From contig JABFSF010000032.1 in the NCBI GenBank assembly GCA_013140755.1, positions 1 to 37,758 of the forward strand: 37,758 bases of DNA, in the 5' to 3' direction. The translations under genes were made by a program, and so were the position numbers. The notes beneath the pieces are model-generated. The model had not been told where the DNA came from, searched no databases, and worked only from the letters and a program-made list of their open reading frames with translations. Shown here piece after piece: positions 14,478 through 22,698 of the stretch (position 1 is its first letter; every line of letters starts with the position of its first letter). This stretch comes from Methylotenera sp. (lineage in GTDB: Bacteria > Pseudomonadota > Gammaproteobacteria > Burkholderiales > Methylophilaceae).

Positions 14478-16733
14478 TTACTTTTTAAATTTTTTAACTA
14501 ACTTTTTGAAGCCCTTGCGCCCAAACTTCCTTTTAAAGCCTACTTTAAAATCATAAACATAAAAATTGAGTTTAATACCCCATGTGAATTTTCTGCCCGT
14601 ATTGGCTAAATATAAGCCCATGAATCTTTCGCGACCTATCCAGTGCAGTTTGTTGCATATACGTGCTAAGTCTGAATAGCGTTCTTTAAATGGCGAAGGA
14701 TGTGTGTAGAAGCGCGCGCGCGCAGTGTCAATCAGTGAGAAGTTGAGCTTGTCATTTGTTAGCGTGACTAATACATTGCCGCCAGAGAGGTCTCTAAAAA
14801 ATGTGCCTGATTTGTGCATTTTATGCAGGTATTGTGCAAGCTGTGTATAGGTTTCTTCAGCACTCACGGTGATATTTTTAGCTGAGAAATAAAAGTCTTT
14901 ATTGCCTTTAGCAAAATGGATAAACATTTCACCGACTGAACAATCTGCTTTTACAAAATCACAAATGTAGAAGTTTTGTTTTAGTGTGGTGTCGTTTTCT
15001 TTCTCAAAAAAAGCAATTGGATGCGCAGTTTCAATACCACGTCTTAATAGTTCAACTGCGCCATTCCAGCTACGCTTAGCTTTGCTGGGTTTAAATCTAT
15101 CCAAGAATTGCTTGTGCGGGTACATTTTGACGGGTTGCTTGACCGTTACCTGACGTGCTATATTTCGTGGGTCAGGTAACGCCCAGATAGCATTGCGCGC
15201 ATGTCTTAAAGCATTGCTCTTTTGAGGGCTCACCAAGCCGTTGGGATGCAGTGTTTGTGCAAGCAATGCAGCTTCATCGGCATCTTTTGCTAAAATTAAA
15301 CCAAACCAGCCATCTTGCAAAAATCTGTAATATTGCAAGTTTTTAATATGCGCATGGATAGCTAAGTCTTTAGAAATACTTAATTTATCTTTAATTGTAA
15401 TGCGTTGATTTTTAGGCCAGCGCAAGTAGATAGGCGTTTCATTGATGAGATTGCTTGCGATACTAAGTGCATGACCATCGCGGTGTATGACTTCTGCGTG
15501 TTGAATATCGGATAACTCGTAAATGTCAGTTAAAAATGCCACTTTGCCATTGATGGTCCATAGTGCATGTAGCTCGTGTTCGGCAGTTTGAAAATGGTGG
15601 ATTTCTAAACCGTTTGCGGTAGCAATCGCTACTTGATATTGTGCGCCCTGTATCAACTGAGCGACAGTTTTAATGGCGTTGAAACTCGCATAGGGCCAAA
15701 AGTTTTTTAATTCACCATCCACGCTCGCATAGTGCGTTACTCTTTCTAGTGTTGGATATTCCGCATCTGTTAAGCCATCGTCAATCAGACCTTCTCGATG
15801 GCAAATGAGCGCACCCCAAAAGGCTTGATCTAATGCACCAGAAGCCGCATTAAGTAGCATATAACGTGCGGCATAATCTGCTTGTTTTTGTTCGCCATCG
15901 GGTAGCAGACGTTCTATACGGTAGATTGCCCAAAATGCAATTGGGGAAACAAGGTGTTTGATGCCAAAGTCTGTGCTTATTTTCTTTAGAATACGGGCTT
16001 TTTTAATTAAATTATATTTAAGTATGGTCGCCCAACGGTATTTAAAAACACGGTGGTCAAAACGTTCTGGTTCGGAAACACGTTCTGAAAATAAGTTATT
16101 GGTATGCACATCTGGCAACTGTTTTTTTGCCTTAAGCATTTTCAAGATGCCAATGTTATAAATTGGTTCAAAATCTGTAACATTAGGCCCTGCAAGCTCG
16201 ATATTGCGTTGCTTTGCTGCTTTAAATGCAATGTGCCAAGTATTTAAAAAGCCTGTGACTGTATAGCCAGCCCAGCGCTTTCTGTTGATGGTAGAGCCAA
16301 TTTCAATACGCTTAACATGGGCACCAAAACGCGCTAATACTTGGTCGATAAACGTTTGCCAGTTTGTTTGCTCAGCAGTGCTTTCCATGTTTTTTGCCGC
16401 CACAAATGGCTGGATAAGATGCAAAGTGACACAAAACTTCTCTGCAATTAAACGCTCTAGAAATCGTGCGTTAAAACTTTCTAAATCGCCATAAGTGAAA
16501 TCAAGGCGTACTTGTTTAATTGCAAGTGCATGTAACTGCGCAATGACATAATCATCCATCGCGGTGTCGGCGGCGGATGCGACGCAAACACCAATAAAAT
16601 CTTTGGGGATATCATGCCCAGCAGGTGGTAAATGTCCACGTTTGATATAAAGCTTGCCGCTTAAAATGTAGGCTAACCCTTTACGGATAATTGACCATGT
16701 GAGCATACTCGGCTGTTTTTTTGAGTTTGGCAT
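14478..16733 (-). CDS. Fusion of TIM-barrel glycoside-hydrolase-like domain and LPS-kinase-like domain
   Basis: The 751-residue protein has two recognisable parts. Residues about 35-350 look like a TIM-barrel glycosidase-type fold, with VRLDFTYGD, a strand ending in KRIEIGSTINRKRW, ELAGPNVTDFEP and ALDQAFWGALICHREG. The last 180 residues look like a WaaP/KdkA/InaA-type lipopolysaccharide kinase: LAQYLHKMHKSGTFFRDLSG (positions about 627-646) then GNVLV, and FSLIDTARARF at the Mg-binding Asp. The usual His of HRD is Phe here, while Asp and Asn are kept. A very basic tail (GRKGFKKLVKKFKK) may bind membrane. There is no signal peptide. It starts 3 bp after the stop of the LTA-synthase-like gene, so the two form an operon. 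Role in modifying a cell-surface glycan is inferred. Confidence 0.75.
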   Translation of the reverse strand: MPNSKKQPSMLTWSIIRKGLAYILSGKLYIKRGHLPPAGHDIPKDFIGVCVASAADTAMDDYVIAQLHALAIKQVRLDFTYGDLESFNARFLERLIAEKFCVTLHLIQPFVAAKNMESTAEQTNWQTFIDQVLARFGAHVKRIEIGSTINRKRWAGYTVTGFLNTWHIAFKAAKQRNIELAGPNVTDFEPIYNIGILKMLKAKKQLPDVHTNNLFSERVSEPERFDHRVFKYRWATILKYNLIKKARILKKISTDFGIKHLVSPIAFWAIYRIERLLPDGEQKQADYAARYMLLNAASGALDQAFWGALICHREGLIDDGLTDAEYPTLERVTHYASVDGELKNFWPYASFNAIKTVAQLIQGAQYQVAIATANGLEIHHFQTAEHELHALWTINGKVAFLTDIYELSDIQHAEVIHRDGHALSIASNLINETPIYLRWPKNQRITIKDKLSISKDLAIHAHIKNLQYYRFLQDGWFGLILAKDADEAALLAQTLHPNGLVSPQKSNALRHARNAIWALPDPRNIARQVTVKQPVKMYPHKQFLDRFKPSKAKRSWNGAVELLRRGIETAHPIAFFEKENDTTLKQNFYICDFVKADCSVGEMFIHFAKGNKDFYFSAKNITVSAEETYTQLAQYLHKMHKSGTFFRDLSGGNVLVTLTNDKLNFSLIDTARARFYTHPSPFKERYSDLARICNKLHWIGRERFMGLYLANTGRKFTWGIKLNFYVYDFKVGFKRKFGRKGFKKLVKKFKK

Positions 16734-16736
16734 AGA

Positions 16737-18701
16737 TTATGGTAGGCGGTAGCGTTGCTCGTTATAGAGTAAATCGGGCAGTAGTACGTTAGCAAGTGCT
16801 CGCTTTTCTAGTGTTTCAGCATTGGTTGGAGGCTGAACTTCACTCAAGTGTTTGGTTTTCGCATCATAAATGCCATGAGCGGGAGCCTTGCCTGAACGTA
16901 AAACCACCACTTGTTTACCTGTTTCAGTTTCTTCCATCCAACCAAAATTGTCGTTATATTGCATCATTGCCCGCCCTAAAGTATTGGGTGTAAGGCTGGA
17001 TAAATCTCGTCCAGTCATCGGGTGTTGCGCTTGAATCCCCATCAGTGAAAGCAGGGTGACGGGTAAATCCATTTGGCTGGCAACGCCTGTAAAGCGGCTT
17101 GGTTTGATGTCGGCGCCTAAAATTAAGCCTGGAATGTGAAAGTGCTCAATCGGTACGAGCGTTTCACCACGTACGCGAATGTCGTGGTCTGCCACAATTA
17201 AAAAGACCGTATCTTTCCAGTAGTCACTTTGATGCGCTTTTTTAAAGAACTCTCCCATGGCGTAATCAGCATACTTCACGGCATTGTTGTCGGTTGCTTT
17301 TGGTTGCTCATAGAGTTCAATGCGACCATCGGGGAACTCAAACGGTGCATGATTAGATGATGAAAATGCGAGCGTAAAAAATGGCTTGCCTGATTTGTGA
17401 TGTGCCAATAACTGCTCATGTGTCTTATTGAGTAAATCTTCATCAGAGGCGCCCCAGCTTGCAACAAATACTGGGTTTTTGTAGTCTTTTTGATCCACAA
17501 TATGTGTAAAGCCATTACCTGTAAAAAAGCCGCGCATATTATCAAAATGAGATTCTCCGCCGTAAATAAACTCGGTGGTATAGCCTTGCTTTTGTAACAA
17601 GCTTGCTAAGGTGAAAAAGTTTTTTTGTGATTTTGAGAGTTTCACCGTGCTATCTGCTGGAGTTGGTTGAAAGCCTGTAGTAACCGCTTCAATGCCACGC
17701 ACAGAGCGCGTGCCAGTGGCGTAAAGTTGCTCAAACCAAATGCCTTGTTCTTTGAGTTTTTCTAAATTGGGGGTCACAGGCACGCCACCTAAAGATTGCA
17801 CAAAGGTAGCACCTAAGCTCTCTTGTAAAATAATAACTAAATTGAGAGGCTTTTCACGTTTTTGGCTTGGGTTTAAGGTGGTGAGTGTGGGAATTTCAGT
17901 GTCTTGTGCACCTGTGAGTTTAAAAATTTCATCGCGCGGCATTTTGCCGTAAATCTCGCTAGATTTTGTTTCTTTCAACAAGTTATAACTTGCATAGACC
18001 ACAGAGTAGCCTGAGTTTAACACCAGACTATTCACCATGCTATCAGCCGTGATAGCAAATAAGGCGGGGTTAGCTGGGCGATGACCAATAGTTGAACGGA
18101 TGCCTAGTGCGGTGACTAGAAAAATCAGCGGCCAAATCAGCCATAATTTTTTGTTTGACCAAGTTATTTTGGCAGATAACCATGGGCGCATAAAGCGGCT
18201 TGCACCCCAAATAGCAAGTAAGCTAAAACCAAGACCTGCAAAAATGTCTGTCTTAAAGCCTTTCCACAACATACCAAATACTTCATGTGGATATTTAAGA
18301 TACTCTACAAAAATGCGATTAGGGCGCACATCATATTCAGCAATAAAGCCAGGGGTTGAGGCTTCTAAAAATACCAGCAACACGATGGCGAAAATTACCC
18401 AAACATAGGTAAACGTTTGCCAACCCTTAAAAAAACGTTGTGTGGCAAGAATAGGGGCAAGTAATAGCGGAATCAGCGCGATTAAGCACAGTTGAATCAC
18501 ATCTACGCGCACACCTTGCAACATGATTTCTGCTAACTTACCTGTGGCAGATACGCGATCAAATTTCCACAACACTAAGCCTAGCCTAGCACACGACAGC
18601 ACAATCAACCCAAGTATGAGCATGGCGACCAAAGGTGCAAATGGTCCAAGTTTTGAAGAAATCCTCCAAATAGATAGGTACAGTTTTTTTGCTAAAGTCA
18701 T
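16737..18701 (-). CDS. LTA synthase family (sulfatase-fold) membrane transferase
   Basis: Inner-membrane enzyme with a periplasmic alkaline-phosphatase-superfamily domain, related to lipoteichoic acid synthase and phosphoglycerol transferases. Five hydrophobic segments occupy about residues 15-205. The catalytic domain (about 280-600) has LNLVIILQESLGATFVQSLGG (metal Glu), the nucleophile region YATGTRSVRGIEAVTTGF, FIYGGESHFDNMRGFF, and VFLIVADHDIRVRG (metal Asp/His), so the active site appears intact. The start chosen is ATG 18701 (MTLAKKLYLSIWR); a TTG at 18716 would add five residues. Gram-negative members transfer phosphoglycerol or phosphoethanolamine to glycans; the acceptor here is unknown. 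It is the first gene of a two-gene operon with the kinase fusion. Confidence 0.88.
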   Translation of the reverse strand: MTLAKKLYLSIWRISSKLGPFAPLVAMLILGLIVLSCARLGLVLWKFDRVSATGKLAEIMLQGVRVDVIQLCLIALIPLLLAPILATQRFFKGWQTFTYVWVIFAIVLLVFLEASTPGFIAEYDVRPNRIFVEYLKYPHEVFGMLWKGFKTDIFAGLGFSLLAIWGASRFMRPWLSAKITWSNKKLWLIWPLIFLVTALGIRSTIGHRPANPALFAITADSMVNSLVLNSGYSVVYASYNLLKETKSSEIYGKMPRDEIFKLTGAQDTEIPTLTTLNPSQKREKPLNLVIILQESLGATFVQSLGGVPVTPNLEKLKEQGIWFEQLYATGTRSVRGIEAVTTGFQPTPADSTVKLSKSQKNFFTLASLLQKQGYTTEFIYGGESHFDNMRGFFTGNGFTHIVDQKDYKNPVFVASWGASDEDLLNKTHEQLLAHHKSGKPFFTLAFSSSNHAPFEFPDGRIELYEQPKATDNNAVKYADYAMGEFFKKAHQSDYWKDTVFLIVADHDIRVRGETLVPIEHFHIPGLILGADIKPSRFTGVASQMDLPVTLLSLMGIQAQHPMTGRDLSSLTPNTLGRAMMQYNDNFGWMEETETGKQVVVLRSGKAPAHGIYDAKTKHLSEVQPPTNAETLEKRALANVLLPDLLYNEQRYRLP

Positions 18702-18840
18702 AGGCGTGTGATGCAAGTTACATTCAAGAGTCCCATTATCCTAGAAACTACTTATCACGGCTACATGGATTTGATTTCCGTGCTTCCAATACATTTGAAT
18801 GGGGTAGGATGTGCTACGCAAATGCTTCACTAAGTAGATA

Positions 18841-18869
18841 AAAAATAAAGCAGGCATTACGCCTGCTTT
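18841..18869 (-). terminator. Intrinsic terminator of gap
   Basis: AAAGCAGGC-ATTAC-GCCTGCTTT forms a 9-bp perfect stem with a 5-nt loop (18847-18869). On the minus strand it is followed by a T-rich run (TTTATTTTTT), the signature of Rho-independent termination. It lies 43 bp after the gap stop codon. Confidence 0.88.
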
Positions 18870-18912
18870 AGGATGAAGCTTTATGGTTAAATATGCTAAC
18901 CAATATGTCGCA

Positions 18913-19914
18913 CTAAGCTATATGTTGTACTAGGCGCAATAAATTACAGGTGTAGCCATATTCATTGTCATACCAGCCAATCACTTTTAAGAAAGTAGAG
19001 TCAAGCATAATGCCTGCATCAGCATCAAACACTGATGCGGCGGGTGCGGTGCGAAAATCAGTTGAGACGACTTTTTCTTCAGTGTAGGTCAAAACGTTTT
19101 TGAGTGCACCTTCTGACTCTGCTTTCATGGCCGCACATACTTGCTCATAAGAGGCTTCTTTGTTGAGTTCTACGGTTAAATCTACTACAGATACATCCGC
19201 AGATGGCACGCGCAGAGCCATGCCAGTGATTTTTTTATTGAGTTTGGGAATTAAAGCACCAATGGCTTTAGCCGCACCAGTACTTGATGGAATAATATTT
19301 TCAAACACCCCACGCCCACCGCGCCAGTCTTTTTTAGAGGTGCCGTCCACGGTGAGTTGAGAAGCAGTTGCCGCGTGTATGGTGGTCATCAAGCCGCGCT
19401 TTACGCCAAAGTGATCATCTAACACTTTGACTAAGGGTGCTAAGCCATTAGTGGTGCATGAGGCTGCAGAAACAATGGCTTGACCTTTGTATTCTTGGTG
19501 GTTTACGCCGTAAACAAACATCGGCGTATTATCTTTGCCAGGAGCTGATTGCACAACCTTCTTTGCGCCTTTGTCTAAATGAATTTGGCAGCTTTCTTGG
19601 GTTAGAAATACGCCCGTGGATTCCACTAATACATCTACTTCACTGGCAGCCCAATCAATATTGGCAGGGTCGCGTTCGGTGGTGACGCGAATTTTTTTAC
19701 CGTTAATGATTAAATGACCATTTTCACCGCGCACATCTGCATTAAAGCGTCCGTGTACAGAATCGTATTTAAGCATATACACCATGTAGTCGAGGTCTTG
19801 CGTACCATTAACAGCAACAATTTCAAGGTCGCTAAACTCTGCTTCTTGCACTACTGCTCTTAATACCATGCGTCCAATACGTCCGTAACCATTTACCCCA
19901 ACGCGCACTGCCAT
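18913..19914 (-). CDS. gap: Type I glyceraldehyde-3-phosphate dehydrogenase
   Basis: Glycolytic/gluconeogenic enzyme oxidising glyceraldehyde 3-phosphate to 1,3-bisphosphoglycerate. The 333-residue product has the NAD-binding [14 protein letters not shown], the catalytic cysteine in [13 protein letters not shown] (about residue 153), the loop [35 protein letters not shown], and the C-terminal [16 protein letters not shown]. All active-site residues seem present. GAGGGG stands about seven bases before the ATG. It is monocistronic, with its own terminator. Neither pgk nor pyk is adjacent. Confidence 0.97.
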   Translation of the reverse strand: MAVRVGVNGYGRIGRMVLRAVVQEAEFSDLEIVAVNGTQDLDYMVYMLKYDSVHGRFNADVRGENGHLIINGKKIRVTTERDPANIDWAASEVDVLVESTGVFLTQESCQIHLDKGAKKVVQSAPGKDNTPMFVYGVNHQEYKGQAIVSAASCTTNGLAPLVKVLDDHFGVKRGLMTTIHAATASQLTVDGTSKKDWRGGRGVFENIIPSSTGAAKAIGALIPKLNKKITGMALRVPSADVSVVDLTVELNKEASYEQVCAAMKAESEGALKNVLTYTEEKVVSTDFRTAPAASVFDADAGIMLDSTFLKVIGWYDNEYGYTCNLLRLVQHIA

Positions 19915-19937
19915 TTTAATCCCCTCAAGTTTTCAGT

Positions 19938-19955
19938 ATGGCTATTACTAGCCAT
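19938..19955. promoter_or_regulatory. Inverted repeat in the gap leader
   Basis: ATGGCTA-TTAC-TAGCCAT is a perfect 7-bp inverted repeat ending 24 bp upstream of the gap ATG. Its position fits an operator overlapping the promoter, or a leader hairpin. There is no direct evidence for either. Confidence 0.35.
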
Positions 19956-20112
19956 GATTGTCATTTTCGCTTTTGTTTTAATATATTCTGCCAATTGCCC
20001 AGCTAAGTCAATTATCAAGGCTTGTAAACGTGCTTTTTAGGGGCGTAATAATTGCAAGCACCATGCTTTATTTTGGTAAAATGGACTGTAAATACATGGG
20101 GTAAACATTACT

Positions 20113-21336
20113 TTGACAACACTAAAACTCAATAAAAAGCCTGAAACACCCTTAGTTAAGGCGAATAAAGCACCAGTGCGCCCTGTTAGCGGTATGAAGC
20201 GAGACCGTTCTGCGCCGCCAGCTAAGAGCAATGCATCGCTTCGCGCCGAGCATTTAGCTGAAAAACAAAATAATCCACAAACGCCTTCAAAATCAGGGCA
20301 ACGTAATCATCGTTTTGATGGCAAGCCACATGAAAATCGAGTGAAAGATGCCAGTAATACTGAGCCAGCTAGCCGTGAGTCACGGCTTTCAGAGCGTAAT
20401 CACTCTGTACCAATTGCGGCTAAAGCTAGAGCTCAAGATACACGTACCACGCCGCGCCCAGATAAAAATGAGCCACAGTATCGTCAGGCACCTCGCCGAG
20501 GAGGTAAAGCACGCGATGGTTACGATGCGATTAATGCGCCCCAATATGGCGCGGCCGCAAAGGCAGCTTATAAATCCTCACCTGTTAATCTTGAGCAACC
20601 GCGCCTTTCTAAAGTGATGGCGGATAGAGGTCTGTGCTCGCGGCGTGAGGCGGATGAGTGGATTAGTAATGGCTGGGTCATGGTAGATGGTGAAATTATT
20701 GAAACGCTAGGTACGCGCATTAACCCCGATGCCCAAATTATTATTAGTAGTTATGCACATGAGGTGCAAGCTGAAAATGTCACCATTTTGCTACATAAAC
20801 CTGTGGGTTATGTGAGTGGGCAGGCTGAAGATGGCTATCAGCCAGCGATTGTGTTGGTGCATCCAGATAACGAGTGGCTAGATGATCCGAATCGTAATCC
20901 CGATACTGCAAGAGTATTTGAACGCAGATTTTTGCGAGGTCTAGCACCATCAGGGCGCTTAGATATTGACTCTACAGGTTTGTTGGTGCTCACTCAAGAT
21001 GGGCGAGTTGCGCGGCAGCTGATAGGTGAAGACTCTACGGTTGAAAAAGAGTATTTGGTTCGTGTAGAAGGTACGCTAGATGATAGCGGTTTAAAACGCT
21101 TAAATCATGGTTTAAGTCTAGATGGCGAAAAGCTCAAGCCTGCTAAAGTGAGTTGGCAAAATGAAGACCAATTGCGCTTTGTGTTGCGAGAGGGAAAAAA
21201 GCGCCAAATTAGGCGTATGTGTGAAATGGTTGGCTTGCATGTGGTGGGTTTGAAGCGTGTGCGCATTGGCAGTGTAAACTTAGGTAAATTACCAATAGGG
21301 CAATGGCGATATTTGCGTAATGATGAGCGTTTTTGA
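20113..21336 (+). CDS. RsuA/RluB-family pseudouridine synthase (RluF-like) with long disordered N-terminus
   Basis: Isomerises a specific uridine of rRNA to pseudouridine. Residues about 165-225 are an S4 RNA-binding domain (LSKVMADRGLCSRREADEWI). The catalytic domain follows, with LLHKPVGYVSG, SGRLDIDSTGLLVLTQDG (catalytic Asp in GRLD), EKEYLVRVEG and a C-terminal EGKKRQIRRMCEMVGLHVVG. The C-terminal RVRIGSVNLGKLPIGQWRYL resembles RluF (23S U2604) more than RsuA, but the exact target is uncertain. The first 160 residues are low-complexity, basic and rich in Lys, Arg, Pro and Asn, probably disordered RNA-binding sequence. The start is TTG at 20113; a shorter start inside the disordered part is possible. 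Confidence 0.88.
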   Translation: MTTLKLNKKPETPLVKANKAPVRPVSGMKRDRSAPPAKSNASLRAEHLAEKQNNPQTPSKSGQRNHRFDGKPHENRVKDASNTEPASRESRLSERNHSVPIAAKARAQDTRTTPRPDKNEPQYRQAPRRGGKARDGYDAINAPQYGAAAKAAYKSSPVNLEQPRLSKVMADRGLCSRREADEWISNGWVMVDGEIIETLGTRINPDAQIIISSYAHEVQAENVTILLHKPVGYVSGQAEDGYQPAIVLVHPDNEWLDDPNRNPDTARVFERRFLRGLAPSGRLDIDSTGLLVLTQDGRVARQLIGEDSTVEKEYLVRVEGTLDDSGLKRLNHGLSLDGEKLKPAKVSWQNEDQLRFVLREGKKRQIRRMCEMVGLHVVGLKRVRIGSVNLGKLPIGQWRYLRNDERF

Positions 21337-21376
21337 GTTATATTTCGCTTTTATATTTTTAGTTTATGGGTGAGTT

Positions 21377-21766
21377 ATGGGTTTATTGGATAGCGTAGCA
21401 GGTGCAGTGTTAGGTAATTTAGGTGGTGATAAAGGCGCAATGGCACAGGTTGCGATGGATTTATTGAATCAAAATGGCGGCTTACAAGGCGTGCTTGATA
21501 AATTTAATGCAGGTGGCTTGGCTGAGCAAGCAGCTTCATGGGTGAGTAAAGGTGAGAATTTGCCTGTTTCAGCTGACCAAATCGCCAGTGTGCTTGGTAA
21601 TGGTGCTATTGCTGATATTGCAGCTAAATTGGGTTTGGATTCTAGCGATGTAAGTAGCAAAATTGCAGAATATTTACCGCAACTGGTTGATAAAATGACG
21701 CCTGATGGCGAAGTAGGCGCAAATTCAGGCAGTTTGCTTTCTACAGTATTAGGTATGTTGAAGTAA
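21377..21766 (+). CDS. YidB/DUF937 family protein
   Basis: Small cytoplasmic protein of unknown function (129 residues). It opens MGLLDSVAGAVLG and contains the YidB-type QNGGLQGVLDKFNAGGLAEQ, ASWVSKGENLPVSADQIASVLG and LPQLVDKMTPDGEV. It has no signal peptide or TM helix and is Gly/Ala-rich. GGGTGAG upstream of ATG 21377 may be the ribosome-binding site. It lies 40 bp after the pseudouridine synthase on the same strand and is followed by a strong terminator, so the two may share a transcript. Confidence 0.88.
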   Translation: MGLLDSVAGAVLGNLGGDKGAMAQVAMDLLNQNGGLQGVLDKFNAGGLAEQAASWVSKGENLPVSADQIASVLGNGAIADIAAKLGLDSSDVSSKIAEYLPQLVDKMTPDGEVGANSGSLLSTVLGMLK

Positions 21767-21783
21767 TGTTTTCTTAAATGTTT

Positions 21784-21807
21784 AAAAGGGGCGTAACGCC
21801 CCTTTTT
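21784..21807 (+). terminator. Intrinsic terminator after the YidB-like gene
   Basis: AAAAGGGGCG-TAA-CGCCCCTTTTT: 10-bp perfect stem, 3-nt loop and a T tract, 17 bp after the stop codon. It isolates the YidB-like gene from uppP, which begins 30 bp later. Confidence 0.92.
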
Positions 21808-21837
21808 AGTTCACTCATTAGGATATTAAAATAGCGC

Positions 21838-22665
21838 ATGGACATTGTTTTATTGATTAAAGCCGCTGTCATGGGTGTCGTTGAAGGGGCAACCGAATTT
21901 TTGCCTATTTCAAGTACGGGGCATCTTATTTTGGCGGGCGATTTACTCAACTTTATGAGCCATGACAAACGCGGGGTATTTGAAATTGCCATTCAACTTG
22001 GTGCAATTTTAGCGGTGGTGTGGGAATATCGAACACGTTTTTTCAGCACTTTTTCTGGCATTGGGCGCGACCCTATCGCCAATCGACTTATCATTAACCT
22101 AGCTATCGCTTTTTTGCCATTGGCTATTTTGGGCTTGATTTTTGGCAAAGCGATTAAAGCAGCATTGTTCAAACCAGTGCCTGTTGCTTGCGCTTTTATT
22201 GTGGGTGGTCTAATTATTTTATGGGCGGAAAAGCGCAAACACACCATTACGATTGATACTGTGGACGATATTCGCCCAAAAGACGCCCTTAAGCTGGGCT
22301 TAGCGCAGGCGGTTGCACTCATTCCAGGGATGTCACGCTCAGGTTCCACCATTATTGGCGGACTATTTTTTGGCCTTTCACGCAAAGCGGCGGCAGAATT
22401 TTCATTCTTTTTGGCTGTCCCTACATTGGGGATTGCTTCAATTTACTCTATGTATAAAGAACGTGCGTTATTTGATATGGGTGACATAGGCGCATGGATA
22501 GTAGGGTTTGTATTCGCATTTATCAGCGCAATGATTGCCGTAAGAGCATTGATTCGTTATGTGAGTCACCATGACTTCACGATTTTTGCATGGTATCGTA
22601 TCATCTTTGGCGTCGTTGTGTTGGTAACGGCCTATAGTGAATTGGTGAACTGGACAGTTAATTAA
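21838..22665 (+). CDS. uppP: Undecaprenyl-diphosphate phosphatase UppP (BacA)
   Basis: Inner-membrane phosphatase that regenerates undecaprenyl phosphate for peptidoglycan and other envelope polymers; its overproduction gives bacitracin resistance. The 275-residue polytopic protein carries both signature motifs: EGATEFLPISSTGHLIL (about 17-33) and PGMSRSGSTIIGGLFFGL (about 163-180), with the catalytic Glu, Ser and Arg retained. About eight hydrophobic segments are visible. It starts at ATG 21838 soon after a terminator, so its promoter must lie within or close to the terminator region. An AsmA-family gene follows after 33 bp. Confidence 0.96.
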   Translation: MDIVLLIKAAVMGVVEGATEFLPISSTGHLILAGDLLNFMSHDKRGVFEIAIQLGAILAVVWEYRTRFFSTFSGIGRDPIANRLIINLAIAFLPLAILGLIFGKAIKAALFKPVPVACAFIVGGLIILWAEKRKHTITIDTVDDIRPKDALKLGLAQAVALIPGMSRSGSTIIGGLFFGLSRKAAAEFSFFLAVPTLGIASIYSMYKERALFDMGDIGAWIVGFVFAFISAMIAVRALIRYVSHHDFTIFAWYRIIFGVVVLVTAYSELVNWTVN

Positions 22666-22698
22666 GAACAGCAGCTTTGGCTGGTGAAAAGGGTGCAA

